This document shows positions 36,014 to 47,430 of a stretch of 64,000 bases of DNA, piece by piece. The position numbers were made by a program, and so were the translations under genes. Each line of letters begins with the position of its first letter. Positions within the stretch are counted from its first letter, which is position 1. The stretch is taken from contig NC_133532.1 in NCBI RefSeq assembly GCF_048544455.1, forward strand, positions 87,809,156 to 87,873,155. The letters run 5' to 3'. The notes under the pieces were generated by a model, which worked only from the letters and a program-made list of their open reading frames with translations, did not search any database and was not told where the DNA came from. This DNA is from Silene latifolia (Eukaryota; Streptophyta; Magnoliopsida; Caryophyllales; Caryophyllaceae).

Positions 36014-37289
36014 TGAAGGAAAAGTAGATCTATATACACTACCATATTCATATATGTTTTAAATTAATTTGTCATAAAATTAATAAAGGTCTTATGCATG
36101 CAAACAAATAAACAATATAAGGAAGAAAAATAATTTTCTCACCATAAAAATCGGATTTATGGGCACAAGTGAGTTCACCTACTCACTTGTTCTTGAGCTC
36201 TCCAAATGGAAGAACAAGGATTCAAGTGTAGAATCCCTCCCAAAAGCATATACCCAAGGAATACATCTTAATAAACCAATACTATTTAGATCTAGTAATA
36301 ATATTGGTTTTACAATAAAATTGATACAAATAAATTGTATTTTTACTCTTGAAAATTTCGGTCAAGAGGTGGTATTTTGTGAGATTTTATTTCTCTAGAA
36401 TTTTACAAATTGTAGAGAGTTTCTAATTTTCTTACTCTAGAAAATTTTCATGCAAAAGATGAATGAATGATTAAAAGAAAAACTCTCTTTTCTTTTCTCA
36501 CATGGTTGGCCGAAAAAGGCCTAGGGTAGTATGCCCAATCCTTTTTATTTTTGCTCTTCTCAAAAGCTTAGGCTTGCATGGCTACTTGTTAGCTTTCATC
36601 ATTGTGTTTTCCACTAAACAATTAACACAATTTTATTCCACTAACTCCCTCCATTATTTCGGTACATTCAAAATAAAATGGATGGTCCATTTTATTTTGT
36701 CATTTGTCAATTGTAACATATGTGACATGTTACTTGACATATGAAATTGTAATGTATTTTTAACATATTAAAAATCAACATACTCATAAAATATGTCATA
36801 TACAAAATCGACTAGTAATTCGTAATTACTTGTACCAAAATGATTTCCAAATTATAAACTACAACATTCTGTATTTACAATAATTTATTCATTCCGTTTC
36901 AATTGTTTCTGTAAACAATAATTTCATCTAAGTAATAAAACAATTCGATTACTTAGACCGTGTCTCATTTAATCATATTTACAATAAGATACGTAAATTA
37001 TACTCACAAAATTATCCGTTAATTTTAAGCAATTTAATTAACTCGTATCGGTATACGATTAATTAAATAATCAATTAAGAGTATTTCCCTATAGGTATGA
37101 CCTAAGGGGATCAACTGATCACCACCGTCGCACGACAGTAATGTCAAACTCTAGTCAGCCAAGCATTACCGATATGTGTGGACCAGTTGACTATAAAATA
37201 TTACATCCCACATGTATTCTTAAAATAAGATTTAATAATGATATTTAAATCATGTGATCGCACTATTGTTGAGGACACATTTCCCAACA
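36014..37289 (-). repeat. 5' LTR of E
   Basis: 1276 bp, nearly identical to 28484-29757. The target duplication gaaac follows at 37290-37294. The minus-strand frame at 37250-37462 crosses from D gag into this LTR. Confidence 0.93.
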
Positions 37290-37294
37290 GAAAC

Positions 37295-38236
37295 CGGTTG
37301 CGGCGCTGGCATAGAAAGAGTAGAAACATTCTTCATTTCTTCATACAGTTGAGAAAAAGGAACTCCTTGCTTATATTTCTGATAAGCAAGGACGCGCTCT
37401 ATACTTGCCAGATACTCAATAGGGTCATGCCCTTCCATGCCACATCTACCACATATATCCACATGCTCAGTAATCGAACAAACCTATGCACTCTCGCCGG
37501 TAGCTTCTGTAATCTCCATATTACCTAGACTTTTGCTAGGACTTTCCGCTGCAGCTGCTGCCAATTCATTAACTTGCTCACTACCTCGGGGATTTCCATA
37601 TTCAGAGACATGAATAGCCATCTCCTCAATGAGATGCCACCCTTGGTCATCTTCAACATTCTTCGTGAATCTCCCCTTAGCTACGCTGTCAAGAATAGCT
37701 CTCTGGCTCCGATATAACCCATTGTAGAATTGGGTGCAAAGGAACCAACGCTTGAACCGGTGATGAGGCACAGAACGGACAAGCTTCTTGAACCTAGTCC
37801 AAGCCCCATCCAAGTCTTCAGTAGATAGTTGCTCAAAAGAACTAATCTGAGCTCTCAAGGTATTGGTGCGCTGCGGTGGGAAATATCGCCTGTAAAGGCC
37901 AAAGCAAGGGAACTCCAGTCGGTTACACCAGCTGCCTCCCTATCTAGATCTCTCAACCATTCACGGGCGTCATCAACTAAAGAAAAGGGAAAAAGAGCTC
38001 CCTTAACTTTGTCATGTGTCACCCCAGCAGAAAGAGGAATGGTAGAGCAATACTGTGTAAACAGCTCTATGTGCCTGCATGGATCTTCTTCAGGTACCCC
38101 CCCTAAAGAGATTTCACTCAACCAACTGTATGTAGGATGGGTGGATTCCAAAGGTTCCCGGATCAGTAATGGGTACTAGGAAACCTTTTGGAAGCGAATC
38201 CACATTAGGCTCTGAATGGCTGGCTATATTGGGCAT
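37295..38236 (-). pseudogene. gag: Gag of D, N-terminal part (broken)
   Basis: ATG at 38236 (MPNIASHSEPNV). The core shows YIQLVE, a frameshift, then ISLGGVPEEDP, GALFPFSLVDDAREWL and DWSSLALAF. Another frameshift follows near 37895 (one base missing) before LRAQISSFEQLS and a segment like FNGLYRSQRAILD. A TAG at 37484-37486 precedes a zinc knuckle that reads CGRC-GMEGHDPIEY: the final Cys is Tyr, so metal binding would be lost. Element E interrupts the gene after this point at 37294. The overall layout matches B's gag. Confidence 0.9.
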
Positions 38237-38375
38237 TCTGGCAAATAGACTTTACAAAGCAAAACAAATAACCTGCAAAACTAATCAGAAACTTTGCAGA
38301 AATGAGATCAGTCTCAAGGAATAAATTCCTTGAGACGAGAAACAAACTTAAATAAAGCAACAAAATTGCGCCACC

Positions 38376-38393
38376 TCCCCGGCAACGGCGCCA
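38376..38393 (-). other. Primer-binding site of D (tRNA-Asp type)
   Basis: Minus-strand TGGCGCCGTTGCCGGGGA, five bases after the LTR. It agrees with the 3' end of plant tRNA-Asp, as is usual for Athila-group elements. Confidence 0.93.
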
Positions 38394-38398
38394 AAATT

Positions 38399-39790
38399 TG
38401 ACAGGGCAGTCGAATACCTATCAAAAATAACCAACTGGCTCTATCTAATATAGCTAGGGAAGTCGGGTCGATCTCCACAGGGAGATGGGAACATGTCAGC
38501 TTTTTCTAAGTTCGTCACGGTAACCAAATTGGGGGGTTTTAATTGTATTGTTCTAAACTAATGATAAAGATAGAGAAGAAAGAACAAGAGAATAAAGATT
38601 AACCAAGTAGAGAAAGCAGCTAAGACAGCCGGTTCACCATGATCATTCGGTCAAGTAATCTAGGTCTCAGGTCAATGCAAGTATGGTCTAAGGAGCAGTG
38701 AATATCTCCTTTCGGTCTCAATTCGCCCTAAAGCACATATAGCTTAGCTTTCGCCCTCACTATAGTGCCCTATTGTTCGCTACAAGTCTCACCCTTTCCA
38801 ACCTTTCGGTCCAGGTCAAGGTTTACTGTGATATAAATGCCTAATTGCGTCGACTCAATTAAAAAGGTACAGATAAATGCAGCAGTTAACAACAAGGACT
38901 ACACCAACATTAATCTAATAAATCGACTACTATCCCTTCATAATCATGGATCCCCTTTAGTCTTAGCAAAAGGGAATTAGTTATGCATCACTATTGAATT
39001 AACAACAACAACATATAGATAATAAGAATTCAATATGATAACAAAACCAATGAAGATTGAAATAGAGTAATGATGAAACAATAAAAGACAGATAGCAAAA
39101 TAACAGTAAATATGATTAAGGAATTAAAGAGGAATAATAATACCAATACAAGTCCGAATTCGAGTAGCAAAGAGTAGAAGGAGAGCAAAATTCAAGAAAC
39201 AGTAGCCAAAGATAGAGTAAAAGTGAATGAGGAGAAATTACGCAGTCTACTGTATTTTGTAGCTTACGAAATTACTTCTCCAAACCTAATCCATAGCCTA
39301 ATTACAAAAGCCCATACGAAATTAGGCGGAAAAAGTCTATTACAGGATAAACCACTCGATCGAGTGGAAATAAACCACTCGATCGAGCAACTAAGCATCA
39401 AACCTCTCGATCGAGTAACTCTTCGAAATGTCTTCTCGTTTGAATACCCGAACTGCTCGATCGAGTAACCTTCAGTAAATAAAGCATTCGATCGACTAGA
39501 AAAGTAGTCGATCGAGCTATTTAGGCACGTTAGACATTATAACACCTTCTGAAACCAGCTCATGTGTCTTCAAAGTGTTAGATTCCAAGCTCCGGCTCCT
39601 CGTTCTCCATAAATGCATGCAAATGGGACGAATTAAGGCTCGATTTAGCTCCTCTTTGGTTTATTTCTGCAATTTACATAAAACGAACCAAAGTAGAATA
39701 TTCGGGGGTATTTGTAGCTAGATGCTACATAAATAGTACAGAAATGCGTGTAAAAATGAGGTAAAAACCTTATATAAAATACACGCATCA
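38399..39790 (-). repeat. 5' LTR of D
   Basis: 1392 bp. It lacks one short stretch of the palindrome cluster (39352-39518) that the other LTR has, otherwise collinear. The target duplication tttcc follows at 39791-39795. Confidence 0.92.
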
Positions 39791-39795
39791 TTTCC

Positions 39796-40047
39796 ACATA
39801 CCACTTCTCATACCGCATTATCCAACCATTCAAGTTCCAAGTACCACACACATACATGACTGACACACAACAGTCCCCCCCATGTGACCGGCTTGAGATC
39901 GTAAGGGCCTTAATGCGACTTCGGGACGTCTCCCAAGTCTTTGCGGTAGCTCCAAACAACTCTCCCCGGGTTCATTTTATTTAGACTCCCTAAGTTCATT
40001 GGGTTCATTAGTTTTAGGTGCCGGAATCGTCGGCTCTGATACCACTT
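39796..40047 (-). other. Leader of C with primer-binding site
   Basis: On the minus strand, three bases after the LTR, comes TGGTATCAGAGCCGACGA (about 40027-40044), matching the initiator tRNA-Met type primer site. About 230 bases of leader follow, with no gene, before D interrupts. Confidence 0.85.
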
Positions 40048-41404
40048 TGTAACACCCCCTCATACCAAGGTACCTTACTAAAGACTACCCTAGCATGAGA
40101 GGTTGTTACCATCTCGGTTGCCCGAGGTTAGTATATCAAAAGCAACAATCCAAAACAACTTTATTAAAGTATAAAGAGTTTAACGATTACATAATCTCAA
40201 ACCAACTCAAAATAAAAGTGTAAGGAACTCAATACAACTGAAATCAAAGACAGCTAAACTCGTAGCAACGGCAGCTAGACTCGAAGTGATGACTCCCCAT
40301 GACTGCCCCATAGCTAAACATCTGCATTACCTGTCATAATCTGCTCACCATCCCCGAATGGATCACCGCAGGTTTTACAAAACAACAACACGGGGTCAGA
40401 ACCGCTCAATCAATATAAGACAACAAACAATACAACCAGCTGATCATCCTCCATCCCCAGCCTCCCGATCTCACACAGTAACCGACTACACAACGAAGTG
40501 TATAGCCCTGCCAGATTACCCATCGCAACAAGTAATCCTCGCCGCCAGTGGGTGACCGCAGCCCATCCCCACCTAGTCCAGCTCATCAACGAGCGACTAA
40601 CAATCCCTGTCCCATAATGTGCACATCCCCTCCCGTGACGGGTTCCACGGAGGGCGAACTAGGGTGTGAAGCCACTCCCGCAAGTGACTCCACCACAATC
40701 ACACACACAGCATCACAGCTGTCAGAACACCACTACCGTCACAACACACCCACACCAACACTGTCACCACAACGCCCAACCTCCGATGATCAGCAGATAA
40801 CAACAATTATAAAACATATGCAATCTCAATCAATTAACAGTACTATGTAGGAGAAATCCTACCTATTCGCAATCCGCTTACGCTGCAATTAACCATACAA
40901 ATGCATAACAAATACCACATCGTCAGCTACACCAACAATCACATAATACAATCACTAACTGCAAAACCCCCATTTCCCCCAATTCATAATCAAGAACAAA
41001 CCCTAAAATATAAATCAGTGAATATGAAGATGGGGACTTACCGACGATGAATCAAAAGGAATAAATGCAATTGCTATGATCACCCACACACAAGGACAGA
41101 TTCGGATATGATTAGGGCGTCGTAGAATGTTTTTAGGTTTGTAGAGCGTAATTAGAAACTGTCTAGCGTAATATATATAATGCCCTAATCATTTCCAAAT
41201 CAAACCGCGGAAAAACACTCGACAGACCGGATACTCGGTCGAGTATAGAGTATACTCGGCCGAGTACCCTCTACTCGGTCGAGTATTCCACATACTCGGC
41301 CGAGTATTCCTAGGCAGTAGCCAAACAGGGACCATGACACACTTTACTCGACCGAGTAGGCCATACTCGGTCGAGTACCAGCCTATAAAATCAGTATTAT
41401 TACA
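40048..41404 (-). repeat. 5' LTR of C
   Basis: 1357 bp, the same length as the other C LTR, with palindromes at about 41228-41380 (CTCGGTCGAG, CTCGGCCGAG). It ends ...TATTATTACA directly against ttgacaacc of the B LTR. Confidence 0.92.
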
Positions 41405-42161
41405 TTGACAACCTTGTTAGCATGTTAAACTTGATAATGAGTGAGTAGTTTCCTTAACTAGGGTTAATGGGGAATTAGGGGAAACCAACATGGGGATTGA
41501 TTCATGCTTAATCTAATATGTTTTCATAATTAATTTGCTTGCTTGTTGTGATTTCAACTTATGCACATGTTATGTATGATGAAATGCGAGCCTATGAATC
41601 CTTGCATTTTTTATCCATCACTTACCTTTTCAATGAGACTTGTAAGACATAAACCAACTCGAGTCCTATTAGACCATGCATATAGTTGGATAGGGAGGAT
41701 TAAGTCGACTTGTAGGTGTTGTACAATCTAATCGATTCGGCTCCGGGACCCAAACCTTCCTAGGGATTGTAAGATATACACTAACTCGATCCCATCACAA
41801 CAATAATTGCTTGCATCTAGTAGAAAATATGTTTGTATGATCAAATCCCATGAATCCCCTATGAACCCATGACACCCTAGTGCTTTTAATCAATTGTTTA
41901 CATTTTATTTTAATCATCTTGCTTGCTTTCGTTATTTTGTTTGCATTGTTATTTAATTTAGTTGATCTCCTACCTCGACCCAAATTGTGACACTCTTAGA
42001 CACAACCACTTGCAATCGAAAATCCAACGTCAATACCCGTCCCTTGGGATCCGACCTTTACTTAACTCTTTACTAAAGGTAGAGTAGTTTGTGAAGTTAT
42101 AAATATTGTTTTGGTCTAGGTAACTCTTAACGACAAGTAACCGAAATCCATACACCGACCA
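41405..42161 (+). repeat. 3' LTR of B, second part
   Basis: Continues 14277-15258 and matches 5002-5758, ending ATACACCGACCA. B's right target duplication aaaat is at 42162-42166. Confidence 0.92.
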
Positions 42162-42166
42162 AAAAT

Positions 42167-42688
42167 CACTTCCTATCAACATACCATCATACAATCACAA
42201 TCTAATACCAATAACACTCCCAAAAATCCCCAAATTACCCAATTAGGGTTTAACCAAAACTAACGAAGCAATATAAAAATTATACCAGGATCTTACCCAC
42301 AATACGACTGTCTCAACGGTGTAATGAACTCTTGAATCCGATGACTCAAGCCCTTGGATTTGATGACAAAGTGAGGGAGGAATGCAACGTAGTTTGTGTT
42401 TTCTCTTTGTAGAATGCTTAGAATAAAAATAAACGTAAAATAAACTGACGAAAAGTATTTTTATATCATTCTCGATTGCTATCAAAACCCGGCCAAAACC
42501 CGTAAACCCGACGCACTCGATCGAGTAAGTGAGCTCCTCGATCGAGTGGCCCCTACTCGATCGAGTTGCCTCTACTCGATCGAGTACCCATCAGACAGAA
42601 CACTGTTTCGTACGCAAAACTGACTTACTCGACAGAGTAAGCCTTGCTCGATAGAGTACCCAACAGCTCATAAAACCGTAGTATTACA
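42167..42688 (-). repeat. 3' LTR of J, second segment
   Basis: Joined to 3631-4020 once B is removed, it matches the C LTR in order and ends in GTATTACA. Between 42515 and 42660 are four CTCGATCGAG palindromes and two CTCGA-AGAG variants, with most cores 19-21 bp apart. C has CGGTCGA at the same place, D and G have CGATCGA, although J is not in their lineage. Confidence 0.85.
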
Positions 42689-42921
42689 GTCTTCCCTCCT
42701 TAAAAATGAACTTCGTCCCCGAAGTTCAAACTCATACATAAAAACAAACTTACTAACTCAACTACAACACAACAACGCAACGAAACTAAATTAAAAAAAA
42801 TAAAACAAAACCCAAATACAACCCATACCGACAAAAAACAACCACTAACTATATCAAAACCGACATAAAACCGTACCAAAACTTTATGCGATCATCTCCT
42901 ACCTCCCTAAAAGAAACATGG

Positions 42922-44235
42922 TTATGTCCCCGTAACCACACATACCTGATAAAAAAGAGACGGATACCGCTCCTTCATAACCCCTTCCGTCGCCCAAGTT
43001 GCTTCTTCAACATTGTTATTAGACCATAAAACCTTTAGCAACACTGCTTCCCCGGACCTAGTTTTGCGAATCTTGCGATCAAGAATCTCTTCAGGCACCT
43101 CTAGATAAGACAAGGATTTATCCAACTCAATGTTCTCCACCTCTAACACATGGGAAGGGTCACTCACATACTTCCGTAACTGAGACACATGAAACACATT
43201 ATGTAATCTATCTAAAGCTGGTGGTAAGGCTAACCGATAAGCAACCTCTCCCACACGATCCAAAATCTCATACGGGCCAATGAACTTTTGGCTTAAATTA
43301 TCTTTCTTACCGAACTACATTACTCCACGCATAGGTGACACTTTCAAAAGAACCTTATCCCAAACCTGAAACTCGATGTCCCGACGATGTAAGTCCGCAT
43401 AACTCTTTTGTCGATTCTGGGCCACTTTCATCTTTTGCCGAATCACTTTAACCTGTTTTATCATCTCGTGTACCAATTGTCGTCCCAAAACCACCGCCTC
43501 AGCACTATCATCCCAGCAACTCGGATTCCTCCGCCTCCTCCCATACAAAGCCTCAAACGGAGCCATCCCAATACTCGTATGGTAACTGTTGTTGTAAGAG
43601 AACTCGATCAAATCCAACCTATCTTTCCAACTACCACCGAACTCCATCACACAAGCTCTTAACATATCTTCCAAAGTTTTGATGGTTCTCTCTGTCTGTC
43701 CATCTGTCGTAGGATAAAACGCAGTACTCATCTTCAAGGTAGTTCTCATCAACTACTGCAACTCTTGCCAAAACCGAGAAGTGAATCTCGCATCCCGATC
43801 TGATAAAATGTCCTTTGGCACTCCATGTAACCTCACTACATGCTTCCTGTAGCCATTTGCCAACTGCACCATACTCCATGTATCTTTCATTGGAATAAAC
43901 TGAACTGACTTAGTCAAACGGTCAACGATCACCCATATCATGTTATTATCTTACTGTCTCCTCGGTAAACCCACTATAAAATCCATGGAGATGGATTCCC
44001 ATTTCCACTCAGGTACCTCAAGAGACTGAACCTAACCTTGTGTTCTTCGCTGCTCCCCCTTGACTCTATGACATGCCAAACACCTAGCCACAAACTCAGT
44101 TGTCTTCCTTTTCATCCCAGGCCACCAAAACGTCTTCAGAGCTCTATACAGCTTGTCACCAGCTGGATGCAGTGAATACGGTGTGCAATGAGCCTCTGTC
44201 ATGATTATCTTTTTCAACTCCTCATCCTTAGGCAC
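42922..44235 (-). pseudogene. int: Integrase with chromodomain of J
   Basis: One reading frame with several stops (44032, one near 43950, 43753, 43315) but no clear frameshift. The zinc-binding part shows HPAGDKLYRALK...FWWPGM and CLACHRVKGE. The catalytic core has Asp in [12 protein letters not shown], Asp in [15 protein letters not shown] and Glu in DGQTERTIKTLEDMLRA. The C-terminal region ends with the chromodomain: LEVPEEILDRKIRKTRSGEA, VLWSNNNVEEATWATE. Such a domain is known to direct Tekay/CRM-group insertion to particular chromatin. The frame closes at 42922. Confidence 0.92.
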
Positions 44236-44821
44236 ACACCATCACTCATCAAACCTAACACTCCCATCAGAATGAATAGAGAACCGAGACACTGTCCCTT
44301 TCTCTACTCCGGCCCTCCACTCTTGAATGTTAGAATCAAGAGCTTGCTTCCAGCGAATATCATCATAAAGATCTAGTTCCACTGTCAAATCACCCCTAGC
44401 ATCCCCTTTCTGGATGTCATGTATCCCTATCTTACCTACCTCATCTCTCAACCTCATCAAAGACATAGCTGTGCATAGAGAATGCACACTCTTCCTGCTC
44501 AAAGCATTGGCCAACACATTGGCCTTCCCTTGATGGTATATGATATCCATTTAATAATCCCCGATAAGCTCCAACCACCTCTTCTGTCTCATGTTCAGCT
44601 CCTTTTGAGTAAAGATATACTTTAAACTCTTGTGATCAGAAAACACCTTAAAGGTCGCCCCATAAAGATAGTACCTCCAAATCTTGAGAGCAAACACAAC
44701 TACACCCAATCTAGATCGTGTGTCGGATAATTCTCCTCATAAGGCTTCAATTGCCTAGAAGCATCAGCACTGACTTTCCCTTTCTTCATCAACACACAAC
44801 CCAACCCATTATTTGAAGCAT
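44236..44821 (-). pseudogene. RNase H remnant of J
   Basis: The minus strand keeps the C-terminal part in the integrase frame (44550-44242): MDIIYHQGKANVLANALSRK, where related proteins have an Asp before ALSRK and J has Asn. A TGA at 44242 follows DE and probably replaces an Arg codon. The N-terminal half, 44821-44551, is readable only in pieces such as [19 protein letters not shown]. Confidence 0.8.
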
Positions 44822-45700
44822 CTAAAAGTTCTCACACCCTTCAGGTAAAGCTAAGACGGGAGCTGTGGTCAAACGCTTCTTTAATGTTTGGAACGCCGTC
44901 TCACCACTTTTATCCCAATGAAACCTGTCCTCTTTCGTTATCAACGCGGTCATAGGCTTGGCAACCTTTGAAAAGTCTTTCACGAAACTACCATAGTAAC
45001 CTGTCAAACCCAAGAAAATCCTAACCTCTGCCACATTCTTTGGTGCTTCCCACATAGACACCGCCTCTATCTTTCTAGGATCCACAAATACACCCTCTTT
45101 AGAAATCACATGACCCAGAAAAGTAACTTTCTCTAGCCAGAACTCACACTTAGACAACTTTGTATACAGCTGGTTGTTGCGCAGAGTTTGCAACACCAAC
45201 CTCAAATGCTCCTCGTCCTCCTCCTTAGTCTTGAAATAGACTAAGATGTTATCTATGAACACGACCAGGAACTGATCCAAGAATTGATTGACAACCCGAT
45301 TCATCAAATCTATAAACACTATCGGCGTATTAGATAACCCCAACGGCATCACCACATACTCGTAGTGACCATACCTCAACCGAAAAGCTGTCTTTGGTAT
45401 GTCTTCATCACGAATTCTGACCTGATGGTACCCTGATCTCAGATCAATCTTTGTAAAGACTCCGGCCCTAAAAACTGGTCAAGCAGATCTTCTATCCTTG
45501 ACAAAGGGTACTTGTTCTTCACTGTAACACTGTTCAGCTCTCTATAGTCGATACACAACTTCAAGCTCCTATCTTTCTTCTTCACAAACAGAACTGGTGC
45601 TCCCCATGGCGATACACTAGGTCTAATCTATCCCTTTTTTATAAAATCATCCAGTTATTTCTTCAACTCCCCTAACGCCTTAGGACCCATGCGGTACGGG
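44822..45700 (-). pseudogene. Reverse transcriptase of J (active-site Asp lost)
   Basis: Open from 45379 to 44822 with [15 protein letters not shown], the active-site region reading [10 protein letters not shown], then [17 protein letters not shown] and [23 protein letters not shown]. The normal box is IDD; here the second Asp is Asn, so the enzyme would be dead even without the stops. Upstream (45380-45700) the pieces [20 protein letters not shown] and RIEDLLDQ are in other frames. Confidence 0.9.
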
Positions 45701-45758
45701 GCCTTAGAGATCGGTACTATCCCTTGTTTTAACTCCACACTGAAATCTATATCTCTCT

Positions 45759-46165
45759 TTGGTGGTAAACCCGGTATCTCCATTGGAAAAATACCTGGAA
45801 ACTATCCTACTACTGGTAGCTCATCTGCTGTCGGTTGTACCATACTATGATCCTTCACATACCATAGAATCAAAGGACACCCCTTCCTCAAGTAAGACCC
45901 GCTGCAATCACTTTGTCTTTGGGTTTGATAACAAACCCACGATAAGACAAACTTACTCCTTTAGGACCTCTCAAAAGAGACTTTCTTTTGGTGACAGTCT
46001 ATTCTAGCCTTGTACTTACCCAACCAATCCATACCAACTATCATTTCAAAACCGTCCATATGAAATTCTAGCAAATCCACTAGAAGATCAACCTGTCCAA
46101 CTATCATGGATACACCCTTATACAACCTCCCACTAGACACTGACTCACCTGATGGTATAAAAACT
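45759..46165 (-). pseudogene. Protease C-terminal remnant of J
   Basis: The minus strand reads FIPSGESVSSGRLYKGVSMI, then LLEFHMDGFEMIVGMDWLGK and a KKVSL-type end, the usual sequence after the active site of a Tekay-type aspartic protease. The catalytic motif itself would lie beyond 46165 and is missing. Confidence 0.75.
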
Positions 46166-46169
46166 ACTC

Positions 46170-46898
46170 CTCATTTCATTCAATGGAAAGGCCTCTCCTC
46201 TTTTCCAAGGTAAGACTCATGTCCGAGGATGCGAGCGAGAGATTTTGGATGCCTATGCGCGGTACTATCTAAGGGAAAGCCCCAACCTAAACCTAAACCT
46301 AGGAAAATGCGAATGGCGCTGCCCTCCTCTCATTATGCCGTTTCATTATCATGCACTTCACCTGCTTCCTCTGGAAATGCGTCAACTTCTGCTTCAAAAA
46401 GCTTCTCTACTATCTCCTTTCACTCGCTGCACCTGCACTTACTTTCTATATCCTCGTGCACCAGTGTACTCAAGAAATTTCGCCAATATGACCACTTATC
46501 AAGCCTTTGGTCCACGCATCCTTGCCTCATTCGCAAAGGACACATGCAATGTATTAAATACGAATTCTTCTTCCACAGCAAGCGTATGTTGGGTCAAAAC
46601 TGGTTCCTTAGGCTTGGCAGCGGTTATTGATCCAGCCGTCGATGATGGTGGGCAGGCAGGAAGAGCTTGTGCCCCAACAGCACGCCAATTTCTTTCGTTG
46701 CATGCCCGAACAGTCATACCAATCTTAGCTTCATGCTGAGATTTAAGGAATGGTATTTTACCTCCTTTCATGATATTAATTTTTTCATTTAATGCATGAT
46801 AGGACTGGCCTTTGATTCCAAAATTATCAGAATAAAGATAAGTATCGCAAGGCCCCAGATCGCATAAAAAGTGAGCTAAAGTGATCTATCTAAGAAAG
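46170..46898. other. Unassigned sequence, possible organellar insert, left part
   Basis: Different texture from its neighbours: more balanced base composition, no LTR features, no AT-rich leader. Overlapping open frames at 46229-46630 and 46245-46739 (plus) and 46499-46771 (minus) show no family I recognise. It continues at 62006 once G is removed; G's target duplication gaaag is at 46894-46898. Plant mitochondrial intergenic DNA is a possible source; an unknown repeat is the alternative. Confidence 0.4.
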
Positions 46899-47430
46899 TG
46901 ATGCGTGCATTTTATATAGGTATTTCGTACATTATTTGCACGCATTTCTATGCGTAAAACATGTTCTTATGCATGCATTTAGGAGATGAGTTGAGTCGCA
47001 GCCTTAAGACTACTATTTTGAGATGCGCAAAGAATAAGATAGCTAGGCGAGCAAAGGAAGAACTTCAAATTGCTAGTGCCTACTTTGAAGAGTCATATCT
47101 AGATTTATACAACTGATTTTCAGGTGATTCCAATTGGTGATAAAAGCCTGTCCTCTTAGCTTGCCAACGCCACTGGAATCGTCCTGTTTGCCCAAGTAAC
47201 GAAGAAATGGCAGCCGTTTGAATTTCAGTGCGCGAAGCAGGAATTGTGCGCTGGAAAGTACTCGATCGAGTACAATTGTGTTCGATCGACTCCTTTTTCT
47301 ACTCGATTGAGTAGATTTTCTACTCGATCGAGTGGTTTGAGCTTAATTTTGTTCGATCTAGTGATATAAAGTTACTCGATCGAGTGGTTTTGATGTTACG
47401 CGGGATTAATTAACCCGTGTTGGGCTTAAT
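46899..47430 (+). repeat. 5' LTR of G, first part
   Basis: Compared with the 3' LTR it has lost about 115 bp after catttctatgcg and about 25 bp within the palindrome cluster (47258-47385). It ends ...gggcttaat where F begins. Confidence 0.9.

Larger units (their letters stand above)
28484..37289 (-). mobile_element. Copia-type element E
   Basis: Minus-strand element inserted in the gag of D, with target duplication gaaac at 28479-28483 and 37290-37294. LTRs are 36014-37289 (5') and 28484-29757 (3'), about 1275 bp. The primer site is next to the first and the polypurine tract next to the second. The 6.25-kb interior carries only decayed Ty1/copia coding. The LTRs differ at only a dozen or so places by eye, so insertion was recent although the coding is ruined. 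F is a second copy of the same family in opposite orientation. Confidence 0.93.
20534..39790 (-). mobile_element. Athila-like Ty3/gypsy element D (contains E)
   Basis: Minus-strand element inserted in C, with target duplication tttcc at 20529-20533 and 39791-39795. Order on the minus strand: 5' LTR 39790-38399, primer site, gag, (element E), gag spacer, protease, reverse transcriptase, RNase H, integrase, about 2 kb of non-coding 3' region, polypurine tract, 3' LTR 21948-20534. Removing E leaves about 10.4 kb, a normal size for the group. Several frameshifts and stops disable the polyprotein. By eye the LTRs differ by about 1.5%, plus a short deletion in the palindrome cluster. Confidence 0.92.
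15259..41404 (-). mobile_element. Tekay-like non-coding element C (contains D and E)
   Basis: Minus-strand element with two 1357-bp LTRs (40048-41404 as 5' LTR, 15259-16615 as 3' LTR). The primer site is next to the first and a polypurine tract next to the second. With D removed the internal region is only about 4.2 kb, and I see no gag or pol in it. It is therefore a large non-autonomous derivative whose LTR and 3' end resemble chromodomain-type element J. It interrupts the 3' LTR of B. No target duplication is found: the flanks tatga and ttgac join to give the uninterrupted sequence exactly. Confidence 0.88.
4021..42161 (+). mobile_element. Non-autonomous Athila-type element B (nested insertions inside)
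   Basis: A complete insertion: 5' LTR 4021-5758, primer site 5763-5780, gag, protease region, a second open frame, polypurine tract before 14277, and a 3' LTR in two parts (14277-15258 and 41405-42161). Both LTRs are close to 1739 bp once the insertion is removed. Target duplication aaaat lies at 4016-4020 and 42162-42166. Reverse transcriptase, RNase H and integrase are absent between protease and the second frame, so B must have relied on another element's enzymes. It was hit later by solo LTR I and by element C. By eye the LTRs differ by a few percent. Confidence 0.92.
42689..46165 (-). mobile_element. Tekay-like chromodomain gypsy element J, internal part
   Basis: Reads on the minus strand as protease remnant, reverse transcriptase, RNase H, integrase and chromodomain, then a G/A-rich tract (42689-42705) and the 3' LTR. 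Gag, the primer site and the 5' LTR are missing; similarity stops at about 46165, where a sequence of different character begins. J is the outermost host of the nest, hence the oldest element here, in line with its many lesions. Confidence 0.88.

Noticed and set aside
46229-46771. Overlapping open frames, up to 164 codons, in the unassigned stretch
   Set aside because: No domain or family recognised, frames overlap on both strands, and the sequence is more likely a non-coding insert.
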